Below are positions 52,089 through 60,798 of a stretch of DNA of 64,000 nt, piece by piece. The notes under the pieces were generated by a model that was not told where the DNA came from, made no database searches, and was given only the letters and a program-made list of their open reading frames with translations. Location: contig JBBSQW010000002.1 of NCBI GenBank assembly GCA_038243635.1, positions 62,001 to 126,000 on the forward strand. Reading direction: 5' to 3'. The stretch's first letter is position 1. Every line of letters begins with the position of its first letter. The translations under genes and the position numbers were made by a program. The DNA comes from Pseudopedobacter sp038243635 (GTDB taxonomy: Bacteria > Bacteroidota > Bacteroidia > Sphingobacteriales > Sphingobacteriaceae).

Positions 52089-52646
52089 TTAAAACCAAGT
52101 TCCAATTCCTAAGCCAACAGTTTTTATTTTAGGTTTTACACCGCCAAGCGAAAAGCCATCAAACTCTTGATAATGATAAAGTGCTTGCAAAAAGTATTTT
52201 GATTTCCTTTTGGTAGTCATCATAATTCCCACACCGGTCTCGTAATTAAAACCCTTATTGTATCCTCTAAATATTCGCGGCGCATAGCCAACAGCACCAT
52301 TTACAAAATAGTTTAGTTGGTCTGTAGTAATGGGTTTTGTTAAAAAATGTACGTTTCCACTAAAATTGAAGGTCTCAAAACGAGAACCTGATGAACCACT
52401 AGGTCGGTACGTAACGTTTTCTAAACCTATTCCAAATCCTGTTTTTGGATTTGCTAGGCCAATCACTAATTTAACATGTAGTGAGTTTGTTTTTTGATCT
52501 AAAGTACTTTCGTTTATTCCGAAGCCATAATTTAGGCTGGCTTGGCTAAAGAGTTCGAACTTTTTATTTACTGATGACTTGTCTTGCGCTTTTAAAACCG
52601 TTACAGAAAGAAATAAAAAAGCAAAAGCGAATAAAAACTGTTTCAT
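52089..52646 (-). CDS. Outer-membrane beta-barrel-like protein
   Basis: This is a 185-residue exported protein. The signal peptide is MKQFLFAFAFLFLSVTVLKA. The mature part is a series of short amphipathic strands: FELFSQASLNYGFGIN, LHVKLVIGLANPKTGFGIGL, FETFNFSGNVHFLTK, SKYFLQALYHYQEFDGF, and the end KTVGLGIGTWF with a terminal Phe. This fits a small barrel of about eight strands. The start at ATG 52646 is preferred to 52682 because it directly precedes the signal. Family and function unknown. It is convergent with the ATL gene. Confidence 0.7.
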   Translation of the reverse strand: MKQFLFAFAFLFLSVTVLKAQDKSSVNKKFELFSQASLNYGFGINESTLDQKTNSLHVKLVIGLANPKTGFGIGLENVTYRPSGSSGSRFETFNFSGNVHFLTKPITTDQLNYFVNGAVGYAPRIFRGYNKGFNYETGVGIMMTTKRKSKYFLQALYHYQEFDGFSLGGVKPKIKTVGLGIGTWF

Positions 52647-52741
52647 TATTATGTGGTATTTTGGATATTCAAATATAGCCAAATGCTACCAGCAAAAGCC
52701 TTTAAGGCGAAAATTCTGTTTACTAATCGGGTTTTTTACAT

Positions 52742-52750
52742 TATGTTTGC
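52742..52750 (+). promoter_or_regulatory. -7 box of the polyprenyl synthase gene
   Basis: TATGTTTGC fits TAnnTTTGC and ends 31 bp before the ATG. It also heads the downstream terC, which has no spacer. Confidence 0.5.
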
Positions 52751-52781
52751 AAACCAAATTGAAAGCGGTTTTTATTAGAGG

Positions 52782-53753
52782 ATGCTGAAGTTAGACCACA
52801 TAAAGATACCCATAGCCAAGGAGCTTGATACTTTTGAAGAAAAGTTTAAAGATTCCATGCAGAGCAGTGTGCCTTTGTTAGATCGTATTACGCATTATAT
52901 CGTAAAAAGAAAAGGGAAACAAATGCGACCTATGTTCGTGTTTTTTTCTGCTGGTTTATGTGGTGGAATTACCGAATCAACTTATCGTGGAGCAGCTTTA
53001 GTAGAGCTTTTGCACACTGCAACTTTAGTGCATGATGATGTAGTAGATAACTCTTTTGAGCGTCGCGGTTTTTTCTCTGTAAATGCACTTTGGAAAAATA
53101 AGATTGCCGTTTTAGTGGGTGATTACCTGTTGGCAAAAGGTTTACAACTTTCGGTAGATAACCAAGATTTTACCTTGTTAAAAATTGTTTCTGACGCGGT
53201 ACAACAAATGAGCGAAGGCGAGTTGTTACAGATCGAAAAGGTACGCCGAATGGATATTAGCGAAGCCATTTATTATGAGGTGATCCGTCAAAAAACCGCT
53301 TCTTTAATCTCTTCGTGTTGTGCAGCGGGTGCAGCATCATCTGGTGCTACACCAGAAGTTGTAGAAATGATGAAAAATTTTGGAGAGAAAATTGGTATCG
53401 CTTTTCAGATAAAGGATGATTTATTTGATTTTGGGGTAGATGATGTTGGCAAGCCGAAAGGATTGGATATTAAAGAAAAGAAAGTTACGCTTCCGTTAAT
53501 TTACGCATTAAATAAAGCCTCAAAAGCAGATAAAAAGCAAATGATTAATTTGGTTAAGAACCATAATGAGGACGAAGCTAAAATTAATCAGATTATTAAT
53601 TTTGTAAGAGAGAGCGGCGGTTTGGCTTACGCAGAAGAACAGATGTTTTTATACCAGCAACAAGCTTTCGATATATTATACAAATTTCCAAAATCTGAAT
53701 TTAGATCAGGTTTAGAAAACCTAGTAAAATTTACCACAGAACGAAAAAAATAG
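52782..53753 (+). CDS. Polyprenyl diphosphate synthase (class I trans-prenyltransferase)
   Basis: This 323-residue enzyme elongates isoprenoid diphosphates, most likely to the menaquinone side chain precursor. The first Asp-rich motif is HTATLVHDDVVDNSFERRG (residues about 76-94) and the second is FQIKDDLFDFGVDDVGKPKG (about 208-227). KRKGKQMRPMFVFFSAG near 43-59 and LVGDYLLAKGLQLSVDNQDF near 107-126 are also conserved. Helical throughout and of normal length. terC begins at the base after its stop, indicating translational coupling. Chain length (octa- or hepta-) cannot be read from sequence. Confidence 0.9.
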   Translation: MLKLDHIKIPIAKELDTFEEKFKDSMQSSVPLLDRITHYIVKRKGKQMRPMFVFFSAGLCGGITESTYRGAALVELLHTATLVHDDVVDNSFERRGFFSVNALWKNKIAVLVGDYLLAKGLQLSVDNQDFTLLKIVSDAVQQMSEGELLQIEKVRRMDISEAIYYEVIRQKTASLISSCCAAGAASSGATPEVVEMMKNFGEKIGIAFQIKDDLFDFGVDDVGKPKGLDIKEKKVTLPLIYALNKASKADKKQMINLVKNHNEDEAKINQIINFVRESGGLAYAEEQMFLYQQQAFDILYKFPKSEFRSGLENLVKFTTERKK

Positions 53754-54800
53754 ATGAGTCACGAATTGATATTTTTTGGTGCTTTTGCGCTGTTTATTGT
53801 ACTCATGCTCGCCTTGGATTTAGGCGTTTTCCATAAAAAGGATCAACCCGTAACGCTTAAGCAAGCGGCTATAATGAGTGCCGTTTGGGTGTCATTCGCT
53901 ATTGGTTTTTATTTTTTTTTAAAAACAGAAGGTCAAGAACTACATAATATTAAAGATCAGGCTCAGCTAGAGCAAATTGTTACCGATCATCAACATAATA
54001 TTAGCGTTAATTCTGCGAACTTTTATGAGAACCTGAATAGATACAACGATAACCTAAGCTTAGAGTTTATTACCGGTTATGTGATAGAATATGCACTTTC
54101 GGTAGATAATATTTTTGTGATGGTACTAATTTTTTCCGCCTTCGGTGTGGACGAAAAATATTATCATCGAGTATTGTTTTGGGGGATTTTAGGGGCAGTC
54201 ATTATGCGCTTTATCTTTATATTTTTAGGTGCAACACTCATCAGTCAGTTTGGGTGGATATTATACATTTTTGGTGCCTTCTTGATTTATAGTGGTGTGA
54301 TGATGTTTTTATCTAAAGACGAAGAAGAGAAAATTGATCCTGAAAAGCATCCGGTAGTCAAGTTTGCTTCGCGGTTTTTTCCGATACACCCGGAATATGT
54401 TGGTCACGATTTTTTTCATCGCAACAAAGGAAAGCTTTTTATAACGCCACTTTTTGTAGTGCTTTTAGTGATCGAGTTTAGCGATGTCATCTTTGCGGTT
54501 GATTCTATCCCTGCAATTTTCGCAGTTACTAAAGATCCTTACATCGTGTTCTTTTCTAATATCTTCGCCATCTTGGGTTTACGTTCCATGTTCTTTTTGT
54601 TGGTAAACGTGATCCACAAATTCCACTACTTAAAAGCTGGTTTGGCAGTATTGCTTATATTTATTGGGGTTAAAATGCTTGCGCATCATTGGTTAGAGCA
54701 ATGGGGTTTTACAACTATACATTCGTTGTTTATTATCCTAGCTATTTTGACAGTTAGTGTAGTTGCGTCTTTGGTGTTTCCTAAGAAGAAAACAGTGTAA
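53754..54800 (+). CDS. TerC/Alx-family integral membrane protein
   Basis: This is a 348-residue inner-membrane protein with about eight TM helices. The two TerC hallmark helices are VIEYALSVDNIFVMVLIFSA (residues about 111-130) and VLLVIEFSDVIFAVDSIPAI (about 236-255), each with the conserved acidic and Asp-Asn/Asp-Ser residues. Family members act in metal (Mn, tellurite) handling and load metals onto exported enzymes. The insert (EEEKIDPEKHPVVKFASRFF) is hydrophilic. Start overlaps nothing but directly abuts the upstream stop. The specific metal cannot be inferred. Confidence 0.88.
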   Translation: MSHELIFFGAFALFIVLMLALDLGVFHKKDQPVTLKQAAIMSAVWVSFAIGFYFFLKTEGQELHNIKDQAQLEQIVTDHQHNISVNSANFYENLNRYNDNLSLEFITGYVIEYALSVDNIFVMVLIFSAFGVDEKYYHRVLFWGILGAVIMRFIFIFLGATLISQFGWILYIFGAFLIYSGVMMFLSKDEEEKIDPEKHPVVKFASRFFPIHPEYVGHDFFHRNKGKLFITPLFVVLLVIEFSDVIFAVDSIPAIFAVTKDPYIVFFSNIFAILGLRSMFFLLVNVIHKFHYLKAGLAVLLIFIGVKMLAHHWLEQWGFTTIHSLFIILAILTVSVVASLVFPKKKTV

Positions 54801-54975
54801 TTAGCAATTTGTTTAAATTTAAACTCATGCCGATCAGAAATTAAATGGTAAATCTCACAATTATCTGACAACGTTAAACATTAACGCTAGGGGATTGTGA
54901 AAGAGAATAATTTGTTTGTATGAATGGGATCACTAAACGTTTTTTAGCTTGGCAACTACAACAGATTAAAAACCC

Positions 54976-55608
54976 ATGTTCGGTCAGTTAGCAACTACGA
55001 TTTTTAAGTTCAAATCGGATAATATCAGTAATGAGCGGAAAGAAAAATTAAAAACTTTAATCGATTTTATTCAAAGAAAGGTTGATAAACATCAAGCCGT
55101 TCGTTTAAATTTTATTTGTACACATAATTCAATACGAAGCCATTTGTCACAAGTTTGGACGCAAGCTTTGGCATTCCATTTCAATATCCATAATGTGTTT
55201 TGTTTTTCCGGCGGAACAGAAGCCACCGCTGTTTATTCACAGGTTATCATGTCTTTAAGAAGTGCTGGTTTTCAAATCACGCAACTTTCTGAAGGTCCAA
55301 ATCCGGTTTACAACGTAAAGTACAGCTTCGATGAACATCCTATAACTGCATTTTCTAAAAAATATGATGCAGGTTTTAATCCTTCAGCTAACTTTGCCGC
55401 TATATTAACTTGTACTGAAGCTGATAACGCTTGTCCGTTTATAACTGGTGCCGAAGAAAGAATCGCTCTGCCTTTTAATTATCCAAAAGCTTTTGACAAT
55501 ACGCCACAACGAGCAGAAAAGTATGAGGAAACAAGTTTACAGATTGCAATTGAATTGTGCTATGTATTCTCTAAAATAAACACGCGAAATAAACCTAACA
55601 ATGTCTAA
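54976..55608 (+). CDS. Arsenate reductase-like low-molecular-weight phosphatase
   Basis: This is a 210-residue cytoplasmic protein. The P-loop-like motif FICTHNSIRSHLSQVWTQAL (residues about 47-66) has Cys-x3-Asn-Ser-x-Arg-Ser, as in thioredoxin-coupled ArsC and low-Mr tyrosine phosphatases. Additional Cys residues (ILTCTEADNACPFITGAEER near 155-174) sit where ArsC-type enzymes shuttle disulfides. An N-terminal helical extension of about 40 residues is unusual. Arsenate reduction is possible, but no ars genes (arsB, arsR) are adjacent, so protein phosphatase activity is as likely. It overlaps the next gene by 8 bp. Confidence 0.75.
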   Translation: MFGQLATTIFKFKSDNISNERKEKLKTLIDFIQRKVDKHQAVRLNFICTHNSIRSHLSQVWTQALAFHFNIHNVFCFSGGTEATAVYSQVIMSLRSAGFQITQLSEGPNPVYNVKYSFDEHPITAFSKKYDAGFNPSANFAAILTCTEADNACPFITGAEERIALPFNYPKAFDNTPQRAEKYEETSLQIAIELCYVFSKINTRNKPNNV

Positions 55609-56107
55609 ACTTTCCCTCAGAATAATCATCTTAATAATCATTTTTGTACAAATGTCTTGCGAATTGCATAGCAAACATCAATATCAAGATCAAACAAACC
55701 AAACTAATTATTTAACGGTAACAAGAGTTGTGGATGGTGATACTTTTTGGGCGGATAATGGTACTGAAAAAGGAATGAAAATTCGTTTAATAGGAGTTGA
55801 TGCACCGGAATCTAGAAAGACCGGTAAAAAAGAAATTGGTTATTATGGTAAGGAAGCGAAAGTATATCTTAAAAATTTGCTTCATGGTAAACTAGTAAAG
55901 TTGGTTAGTGATGTTGACTCATTAGATCGTTATGGACGTACGCTTTCGTATGTTTATTTAGAAGATGGAACTTTTGTAAATGCTGACTTAGTGAAAAACG
56001 GCTATGCAATGGTCATGACTCTTCCGCCAAATGTGCGATACGCTGACGTATTTGTGAAACTACAACGAGAAGCGAGAGAAAACCGAAGAGGATTATGGAA
56101 GAAGTAA
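55601..56107 (+). CDS. Thermonuclease (SNase)-like lipoprotein
   Basis: This is a 168-residue predicted lipoprotein: hydrophobic signal ending MSC (Cys20) and a linker. The staphylococcal-nuclease domain covers about residues 38-168: VTRVVDGDTFWADNGTEKGM (Asp for Ca2+), KIRLIGVDAPESRKTGKKEI (catalytic Arg), AKVYLKNLLHGKLVKLVSDV, then DRYGRTLSYVYLEDGTFVNA (catalytic Arg) and the end LQREARENRRGLWKK. All catalytic residues appear present. It degrades nucleic acids at the cell surface or in the periplasm. Its start overlaps the upstream gene by 8 bp. Confidence 0.9.
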   Translation: MSKLSLRIIILIIIFVQMSCELHSKHQYQDQTNQTNYLTVTRVVDGDTFWADNGTEKGMKIRLIGVDAPESRKTGKKEIGYYGKEAKVYLKNLLHGKLVKLVSDVDSLDRYGRTLSYVYLEDGTFVNADLVKNGYAMVMTLPPNVRYADVFVKLQREARENRRGLWKK

Positions 56108-56249
56108 TTTCTGAAAGGACCCCTTTGAGAGCGCAATTATTTCTCTGGTCTTAATTGAATAATTCACAATGAAATGAAATTATAAGAGGTAAATGATGCT
56201 AAAGCAAAAAAGTAATTTTAATTTAGTTTCAGTTGGCTAAAGCTCAACT

Positions 56250-56830
56250 GCAATAAATGCGAGAATCATTGCTTTAGTTTTATCTTTTTGGTAAAAGATT
56301 GAGCAGAGAATTATTGCAGTCCGTTTTAACCCACTGATTTAAGATTAAAAACATTATTCATTTTTAAAGTATTGCAATAAAAGCTGCTAATCAGAGAATC
56401 ATTGCTTTAGTTTTATCTTTTTGGTAAAAGATTGGGCAGAGAATTATTGCAGTCGGTTTTAACCGCTGATTTAAGATGAAAGTATTATTGACTTTTAAAG
56501 TATTGCAATAAATGTTATTAAGCAGAAAATCATTGCTTCAGCTTTGATTTACTGGTAAAGATTGCAAAAGAAGTATTTCTTCGGTTTTAACCCACTGATT
56601 TAAGATCAAAAACTATTGAAATACTGCAATAAAAGCTGCTAAGCACAGAATCATTGCTTTAGTTTTAACTTTTTGGTAAAAGATTAAGCAAAGAATTATT
56701 GCAGTCGGTTTTAACCGACTGCTTTAAGATTAAGAATGCTGGATGATAAAAAGATTGAGAGAACGTTATTGAGCAAGTATTTATTGTAGTTTTAACTTAC
56801 TGATTGAAGATTGATAATACATAAGGCTTT
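56250..56830 (+). repeat. Tandem array of ~125-bp structured units
   Basis: Units start with GCAATAAA at 56250, 56374, 56505 and 56626, with a degraded fifth from about 56750. Each has an outer pair GCAATAA / TTATTGC, an inner hairpin ATCTTTT-TGGT-AAAAGAT, and a separate 3' hairpin such as GTCGGTTTTAACCGAC. Unit 3 is the most diverged. It ends about 20 bp before the transposase ATG, with a GGCTTTAGCC hairpin at 56825-56834. Confidence 0.85.
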
Positions 56831-56848
56831 AGCCACAAAAGATACTTT

Positions 56849-57289
56849 ATGAGTTGGGTAAGAATATATATACACATGGTATTCTCTACAAAAAACAGAG
56901 CGCCTTTTCTAAATTCATCAGAATTAAGAAAAACTGTTTTTCAGCATGTTAAACAAAATGCTGAAGAAAAAGGCATTTGGCTGGACTGCATAAACGGATA
57001 TAGCGATCATGCTCACTGCCTAATTTCACTTGGTAAAGAACAAAGCATAAGCAAGGTTGCCCAACTTATAAAAGGAGAATCCTCTTTCTGGATAAATCAA
57101 AATAATTTAACTTCTCAAAAATTTATGTGGCAAGATGATTATTGGGCTGTGGGAGTTAGCGAAAGTCATTTGGAATCTGTTCGTAGATATATTCATAACC
57201 AGGAAGCACATCATTCTGTGAATTCATTTCCAGAAGAAATAAATCAATTTATGAAGAAGTACGGCTGGCAGTTCTTAAAAGGCAAATGA
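56849..57289 (+). CDS. IS200/IS605-type Y1 transposase (TnpA-like)
   Basis: This 146-residue single-strand transposase has the compact IS200 form. The HUH motif is in NGYSDHAHCLISLGKEQSIS (His-Ala-His, about residues 49-68). The catalytic Tyr is in LESVRRYIHNQEAHHSVNSF (about 111-130). KVAQLIKGESSFWINQNNL and FMWQDDYWAVGVSESH are the usual core segments. It differs clearly from the 27.3-kb RAYT (no YIHxNPVRA). No tnpB is present. The last codons and stop lie inside the right flanking repeat. It appears intact. Confidence 0.88.
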   Translation: MSWVRIYIHMVFSTKNRAPFLNSSELRKTVFQHVKQNAEEKGIWLDCINGYSDHAHCLISLGKEQSISKVAQLIKGESSFWINQNNLTSQKFMWQDDYWAVGVSESHLESVRRYIHNQEAHHSVNSFPEEINQFMKKYGWQFLKGK

Positions 57290-57352
57290 TGTTAAAACAA
57301 AATAGCAATTTCGAATTAGGTACAGTTAGCTAAAGCCTAACTTTAATGGATG
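57280..57352 (+). repeat. Right flank of the IS200-like locus
   Basis: It is similar to 56187-56260. The hairpin at 57324-57342 differs from the left one (56231-56249) by a G-C to A-T pair exchange in its stem, keeping the fold. The rest of the gap to 57531 holds no gene. Confidence 0.7.
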
Positions 57353-57531
57353 CTGTCTTGCATATGATTTTTCTCTATAGTCGTTATCACCGTGTCAAGA
57401 GAAAATTTGAAATATAGAAACTGTTGCTGAGTATGTTAAACGCAAAGAAAGTAAATGCTAAGGATTATTTTTATGCTATCATTTTAAATATTATCATATC
57501 TCGATTCACGAGACCAACCCTGCGTTAGCTG

Positions 57532-57620
57532 GCTGTAGTATGGCTTTGCAAAAGCCAGTTCTTTTTCTTTAGAAAAAAACCGAAGCGATAGCGGAGTAAG
57601 GAAGACAGCGTTGAACGCCC
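57532..57620 (+). repeat. Dispersed long-hairpin element, copy 4 (divergent)
   Basis: It begins GCGTTAGCTGGCTGTAGT and ends CAGCGTTGAACGCCC. It has an extra inner hairpin (TGGCTTT / AAAGCCA) and the AAAAA plus ATAGCGGA right arm. It is the least certain member. It lies about 70 bp before the GH13 gene. Confidence 0.5.
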
Positions 57621-57688
57621 AAACTATTTATTAAAATTTACGATTATGGCAAAGATTTAGCATAGGAGTTTTTGAAAAAAAAATAAAT

Positions 57689-59503
57689 ATGGAAGCTAAG
57701 ATTAATAATGACATAAATATGGGTGGCATGGGAGCCATCTTGAATGATAAAGGTGTGTTTTTTAGAGTTTGGGCCCCTAATGCAAAGAAAGTTTTCATTA
57801 TGGGCGATTTCAATAATTGGACACCAAATGAGCTAGAATTAGCACACGAGGACAAAGGTTATTACGCCGGAAATGTAAAAGAAGCAAAAGCTGGTAGTCA
57901 ATATAAGTTTGTGATTATTACGCAAAACGATGAAGAATTAGCTAAGAACGACCCATATGCTTTGGAGTTAACCAACTCAAATGGCAATTCGGTAGTGTAT
58001 GATACCAATAGTTTTGACTGGGAAGATGACAAGTCTTTTATGCCTTATTGGAACGAAGCCGTGATTTACGAACTGCATTTGGGAACTTTTTGTGCAAAGG
58101 AAGAAGGTAAACCTGGAGATCTTAGTTCGTTAAAAGAGAAACTGCCTTACCTCAAAGAATTAGGAATTAACGTGATTGAAATTATGCCTCCTTATGAATT
58201 TCCCGGAGGTTTTTCTTGGGGTTATAATCCTTCCTATCCGTTTGCAATTGAAGCAGAATATGGCGGTCCCGATGCGTTGAAAGCGCTAGTGAAAGAGGCG
58301 CATAAAATGGGCATAGCTGTACTATTGGATGCTGTTTATAACCATTTTGGTCCGTCAGATTTAGATCTATGGCAATTTGATGGCTGGAGTGAAAACGATA
58401 AAGGTGGAATCTATTTCTACAACGATTGGCGCTCTAATACGCCTTGGGGAGATACTCGCCCGGATTATGGCAGAGAAGAAGTACGTAATTATATTAAAGA
58501 CAACGCCCGAATGTGGCTAGAGGATTTCCATATTGACGGTTTACGCATGGATATGATTGCATACATCAGAAATGTAAATGCAGATGAAAACCCGGATGGC
58601 GTGTTGGAAGAGGGTTTAGCTTTATTGCGTGAGATTAATCAAGAAATTAAGGAAAAATATCCTTATAAATTAACTGTTGCGGAGGATTTACATAAGCTAA
58701 ATTGGGTTACGGATAGTGTTGGAGATGGTGGGGGCCTAGGCTTTGGTAGCCAGTGGGATGCAGCATTTATACATCCCGTTCGCCAATTGCTAACTACGCA
58801 ACATGATGAGGATAGAGATATGAACGAAGCCGCAGAAGCTTTATTGAACCAGTACAGCGGTGACTATTTTAGACGTGTTGTTTATACTGAATCTCACGAC
58901 GAGGTTGCTAACGGAAGTGCTAGAGTTGCAGAAGAAATTGCATTTAGTGAAGTAAATAATTGGTATTCTAAAAAGAGGGCATCCTTAGGAATAACTATGG
59001 TTTTAACAGCGCCGGGTATTCCGATGTTGTTTCAAGGGCAAGAGTTATTGGAAGATAAGTGGTTTTCTGATACAGACCCAATTGACTGGACTAGGTTGAA
59101 AAAATTTAAGGGTTACCATGATTTACACAAAGATTTAATTTCGCTAAGAAGAAACTTATCAGGAGTAACTGCGGGATTAACGGGGCAGCACATTCAAATT
59201 ATACGTACAGACAATGAGCAAAAAATATTAGCCTACCAACGTTGGAAAGAAGGTGGTGCAAAAGACGCTACCATGGTTGTGCTAAACTTTTCGGACAGTG
59301 ATAAGGCTGTTTATAGAATTGGATTTCCAGGTGCTGGTATGTGGAAAGTTAGGTTTAACTCTGATTGGCAAGGCTATAATGAAGAATTTGGCAACTACGA
59401 ATCTTATGATGTAGAAGCTGTTGCCGAAGCTTGTGACGGTTTTGAACATAGTGCCGAGATTTCTATTGCCCCTTATACAGCTTTGATTTTGTCGCAAGAC
59501 TAG
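57689..59503 (+). CDS. GH13 glycosidase with CBM48 (branching enzyme / trehalohydrolase-like)
   Basis: This is a 604-residue cytoplasmic alpha-glucan enzyme. An N-terminal CBM48 (GVFFRVWAPNAKKVFIMGDF, about residues 27-46, then NWTPNELEL) is followed by the catalytic barrel. Region I is LLDAVYNHFGP (about 211), region II with the nucleophile Asp is DGLRMDMIAYI (about 285-295), region III with the acid Glu is LTVAEDLHKL (about 327), and region IV is YTESHDEVANGSARV (about 394-408). The C-terminal beta domain starts near 500. NTPWGDTRPDYGREEVRNYI resembles TreZ and short branching enzymes. No glycogen or trehalose neighbours help decide. Confidence 0.85.
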   Translation: MEAKINNDINMGGMGAILNDKGVFFRVWAPNAKKVFIMGDFNNWTPNELELAHEDKGYYAGNVKEAKAGSQYKFVIITQNDEELAKNDPYALELTNSNGNSVVYDTNSFDWEDDKSFMPYWNEAVIYELHLGTFCAKEEGKPGDLSSLKEKLPYLKELGINVIEIMPPYEFPGGFSWGYNPSYPFAIEAEYGGPDALKALVKEAHKMGIAVLLDAVYNHFGPSDLDLWQFDGWSENDKGGIYFYNDWRSNTPWGDTRPDYGREEVRNYIKDNARMWLEDFHIDGLRMDMIAYIRNVNADENPDGVLEEGLALLREINQEIKEKYPYKLTVAEDLHKLNWVTDSVGDGGGLGFGSQWDAAFIHPVRQLLTTQHDEDRDMNEAAEALLNQYSGDYFRRVVYTESHDEVANGSARVAEEIAFSEVNNWYSKKRASLGITMVLTAPGIPMLFQGQELLEDKWFSDTDPIDWTRLKKFKGYHDLHKDLISLRRNLSGVTAGLTGQHIQIIRTDNEQKILAYQRWKEGGAKDATMVVLNFSDSDKAVYRIGFPGAGMWKVRFNSDWQGYNEEFGNYESYDVEAVAEACDGFEHSAEISIAPYTALILSQD

Positions 59504-59656
59504 TTCTTATTGCAATTACTTTGATAAATCCGGATAGCTTTTTTTCTACTGGCTGTCCGGATTCTCTTTACTGTTAAATTTATTTTACACGTCGTGTTAT
59601 AGGTTTTAACTGTTTCCAGCGTTAGACGTTTAAAAAAGTTGTTTTTAAAATTCGAT

Positions 59657-59937
59657 ATGAATTTAGGTAAGTTATTAGGAATAATTGGAACGGTAGATAA
59701 CCTATGAATGCTAAGTTGCTAGATGCAAATAACGGTCTCTGATTAGGTGCAAAAGATTATTTTTATTTCGGTTTAACGGTAGATGGAGAATTGATGGACA
59801 AGCGTGGAACTTCATCCGACTTCACGTAAGTGCAATTTTATAAAGTCAAAGCCATAATTAGCGTACACAAGAACAATCGTAAAAGCGTTGCTTCGGTAAA
59901 TTCAGATGACATCCCAACACAATTTTTAGACTTGTAG
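59657..59937 (+). pseudogene. Degraded short coding remnant
   Basis: From ATG 59657 the frame gives MNLGKLLGIIGTVDN and then stops; one frame over, from 59704, it continues MNAKLLDANNGL-stop-LGAKDYFYFGLTVDGELMDK, then RGTSSDFT-stop-VQFYKVKAIISVHKNN, then RKSVASVNSDDIPTQFLDL-stop. One frameshift and two internal stops break a protein of about 90 residues with coding-like composition. Family not recognised. The rest of 59504-60074 holds a terminator and nothing else visible. Confidence 0.4.
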
Positions 59938-60024
59938 ATTGTTGAATTAAAAATAAACAGATGTATTAGCTTTATGATGATGATTCTACTTAACCAATTC
60001 GAATGGGAAAAAATACAAAGTTAA

Positions 60025-60053
60025 AGCCCACGATTTTATTCAAATCGTGGGCC
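60025..60053. terminator. Terminator between the degraded ORF and the coiled-coil gene
   Basis: Perfect 11-bp stem GCCCACGATTT / AAATCGTGGGC (60026-60036 with 60042-60052). On the minus strand it is followed by moderately T-rich sequence and serves the gene ending at 60075. Confidence 0.7.
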
Positions 60054-60074
60054 TCGTATTATTTAAAAAAAAGA

Positions 60075-60662
60075 TTACCTAATATTATTCTCGGCTAATT
60101 TGTTCCTTTCGTCTTGTAAAGCTCTAGCCATTTTCTTCTCGTTTTCGTTGGTCTTGGCTTTATAAACTCTATATTCTTCCTGCACTTCCTCAAAAAGATT
60201 TATTCTATATTTCGCTTCTTTGCGGGCCGCAAATGAAGTGAAATAAAACACCAAAACTAAGACCGCTAAAACGAGAACTAATCCCCACATTAACAGCCGG
60301 TAGCTGCTTTTTTCAATTGTAACAATACCTAAAAAAGAAATTTCATTAACGCTATCTAGTGTTTCTTGTAAGCTTTTTTCTTTATTAGCTAAATCCGTTT
60401 TTTGCTTCTGTATGGCAGACTTTTGGTTGTTCAGTTGTTGACTAATTTCTAAGTATTTAGAGTCTTTATTTTTCAAACTATCAACTGCATTAACCCACAA
60501 CTGTTTAATTTGTGTCTGCTTAATTACTTTATATTCCTGAAAATTATTTGAACCATCAACAACCTTTTTAAACTGATCATGGATAGTTTGAGCTTGTACG
60601 GCGAAACCAAAAAACAGGCAAATTGTTAATGATAAAATCGGACGAAAATTATTTTTGTTCAT
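60075..60662 (-). CDS. Coiled-coil membrane protein, function unknown
   Basis: This is a 195-residue protein. The signal or first membrane segment is LSLTICLFFGFAVQAQ (residues 10-25). A coiled-coil region (YLEISQQLNNQKSAIQKQKT, about 70-105, heptad-like) is followed by one TM helix (LLMWGLVLVLAVLVLVFYFT, about 128-147) and a charged cytoplasmic tail with another coiled coil (INLFEEVQEEYRVYKAKTNE). No enzymatic motif is visible. Such proteins in Pedobacter are sometimes labelled as a tRNA methyltransferase; nothing in this sequence supports that label. Alone on the minus strand. Confidence 0.7.
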   Translation of the reverse strand: MNKNNFRPILSLTICLFFGFAVQAQTIHDQFKKVVDGSNNFQEYKVIKQTQIKQLWVNAVDSLKNKDSKYLEISQQLNNQKSAIQKQKTDLANKEKSLQETLDSVNEISFLGIVTIEKSSYRLLMWGLVLVLAVLVLVFYFTSFAARKEAKYRINLFEEVQEEYRVYKAKTNENEKKMARALQDERNKLAENNIR

Positions 60663-60798
60663 AGAGCTTTAATTTTGTTATCAGAATTAAACCCCATTCG
60701 GCGTCATTTTATTGTATCAAATCTAAAATCAATCCACAATAATCTGAAGAGTAGATTCCGAATCTCACGTAGCAACCTATAAATTTGTCTCCTATATT

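Larger units (their letters stand above)
56187..57352 (+). mobile_element. Second HUH transposase locus: repeat-flanked gene with tandem hairpin array
   Basis: A Y1 transposase gene (56849-57289) is bounded by two similar flanks, 56187-56260 and 57280-57352, identical at about 57 of 74 positions without gaps. Between the left flank and the gene lies a tandem array of ~125-bp units. The flanks contain the hairpins AGTTGGCTAAAGCTCAACT and AGTTAGCTAAAGCCTAACT. It could be an IS200-like element with subterminal hairpins that has captured or amplified repeats. Confidence 0.65.

Noticed and set aside
54976..55608. Arsenic resistance operon
   Set aside because: Only the ArsC-like phosphatase is present; neighbours are a nuclease lipoprotein and TerC, with no arsR, arsB or acr3.
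56250..56830. Possible CRISPR array
   Set aside because: Whole ~125-bp units repeat; there is no alternation of short identical repeats with unique spacers, and no cas genes.
60075..60662. tRNA methyltransferase annotation for the coiled-coil protein
   Set aside because: No SAM-binding or SPOUT motif; only a signal segment, coiled coils and one TM helix.
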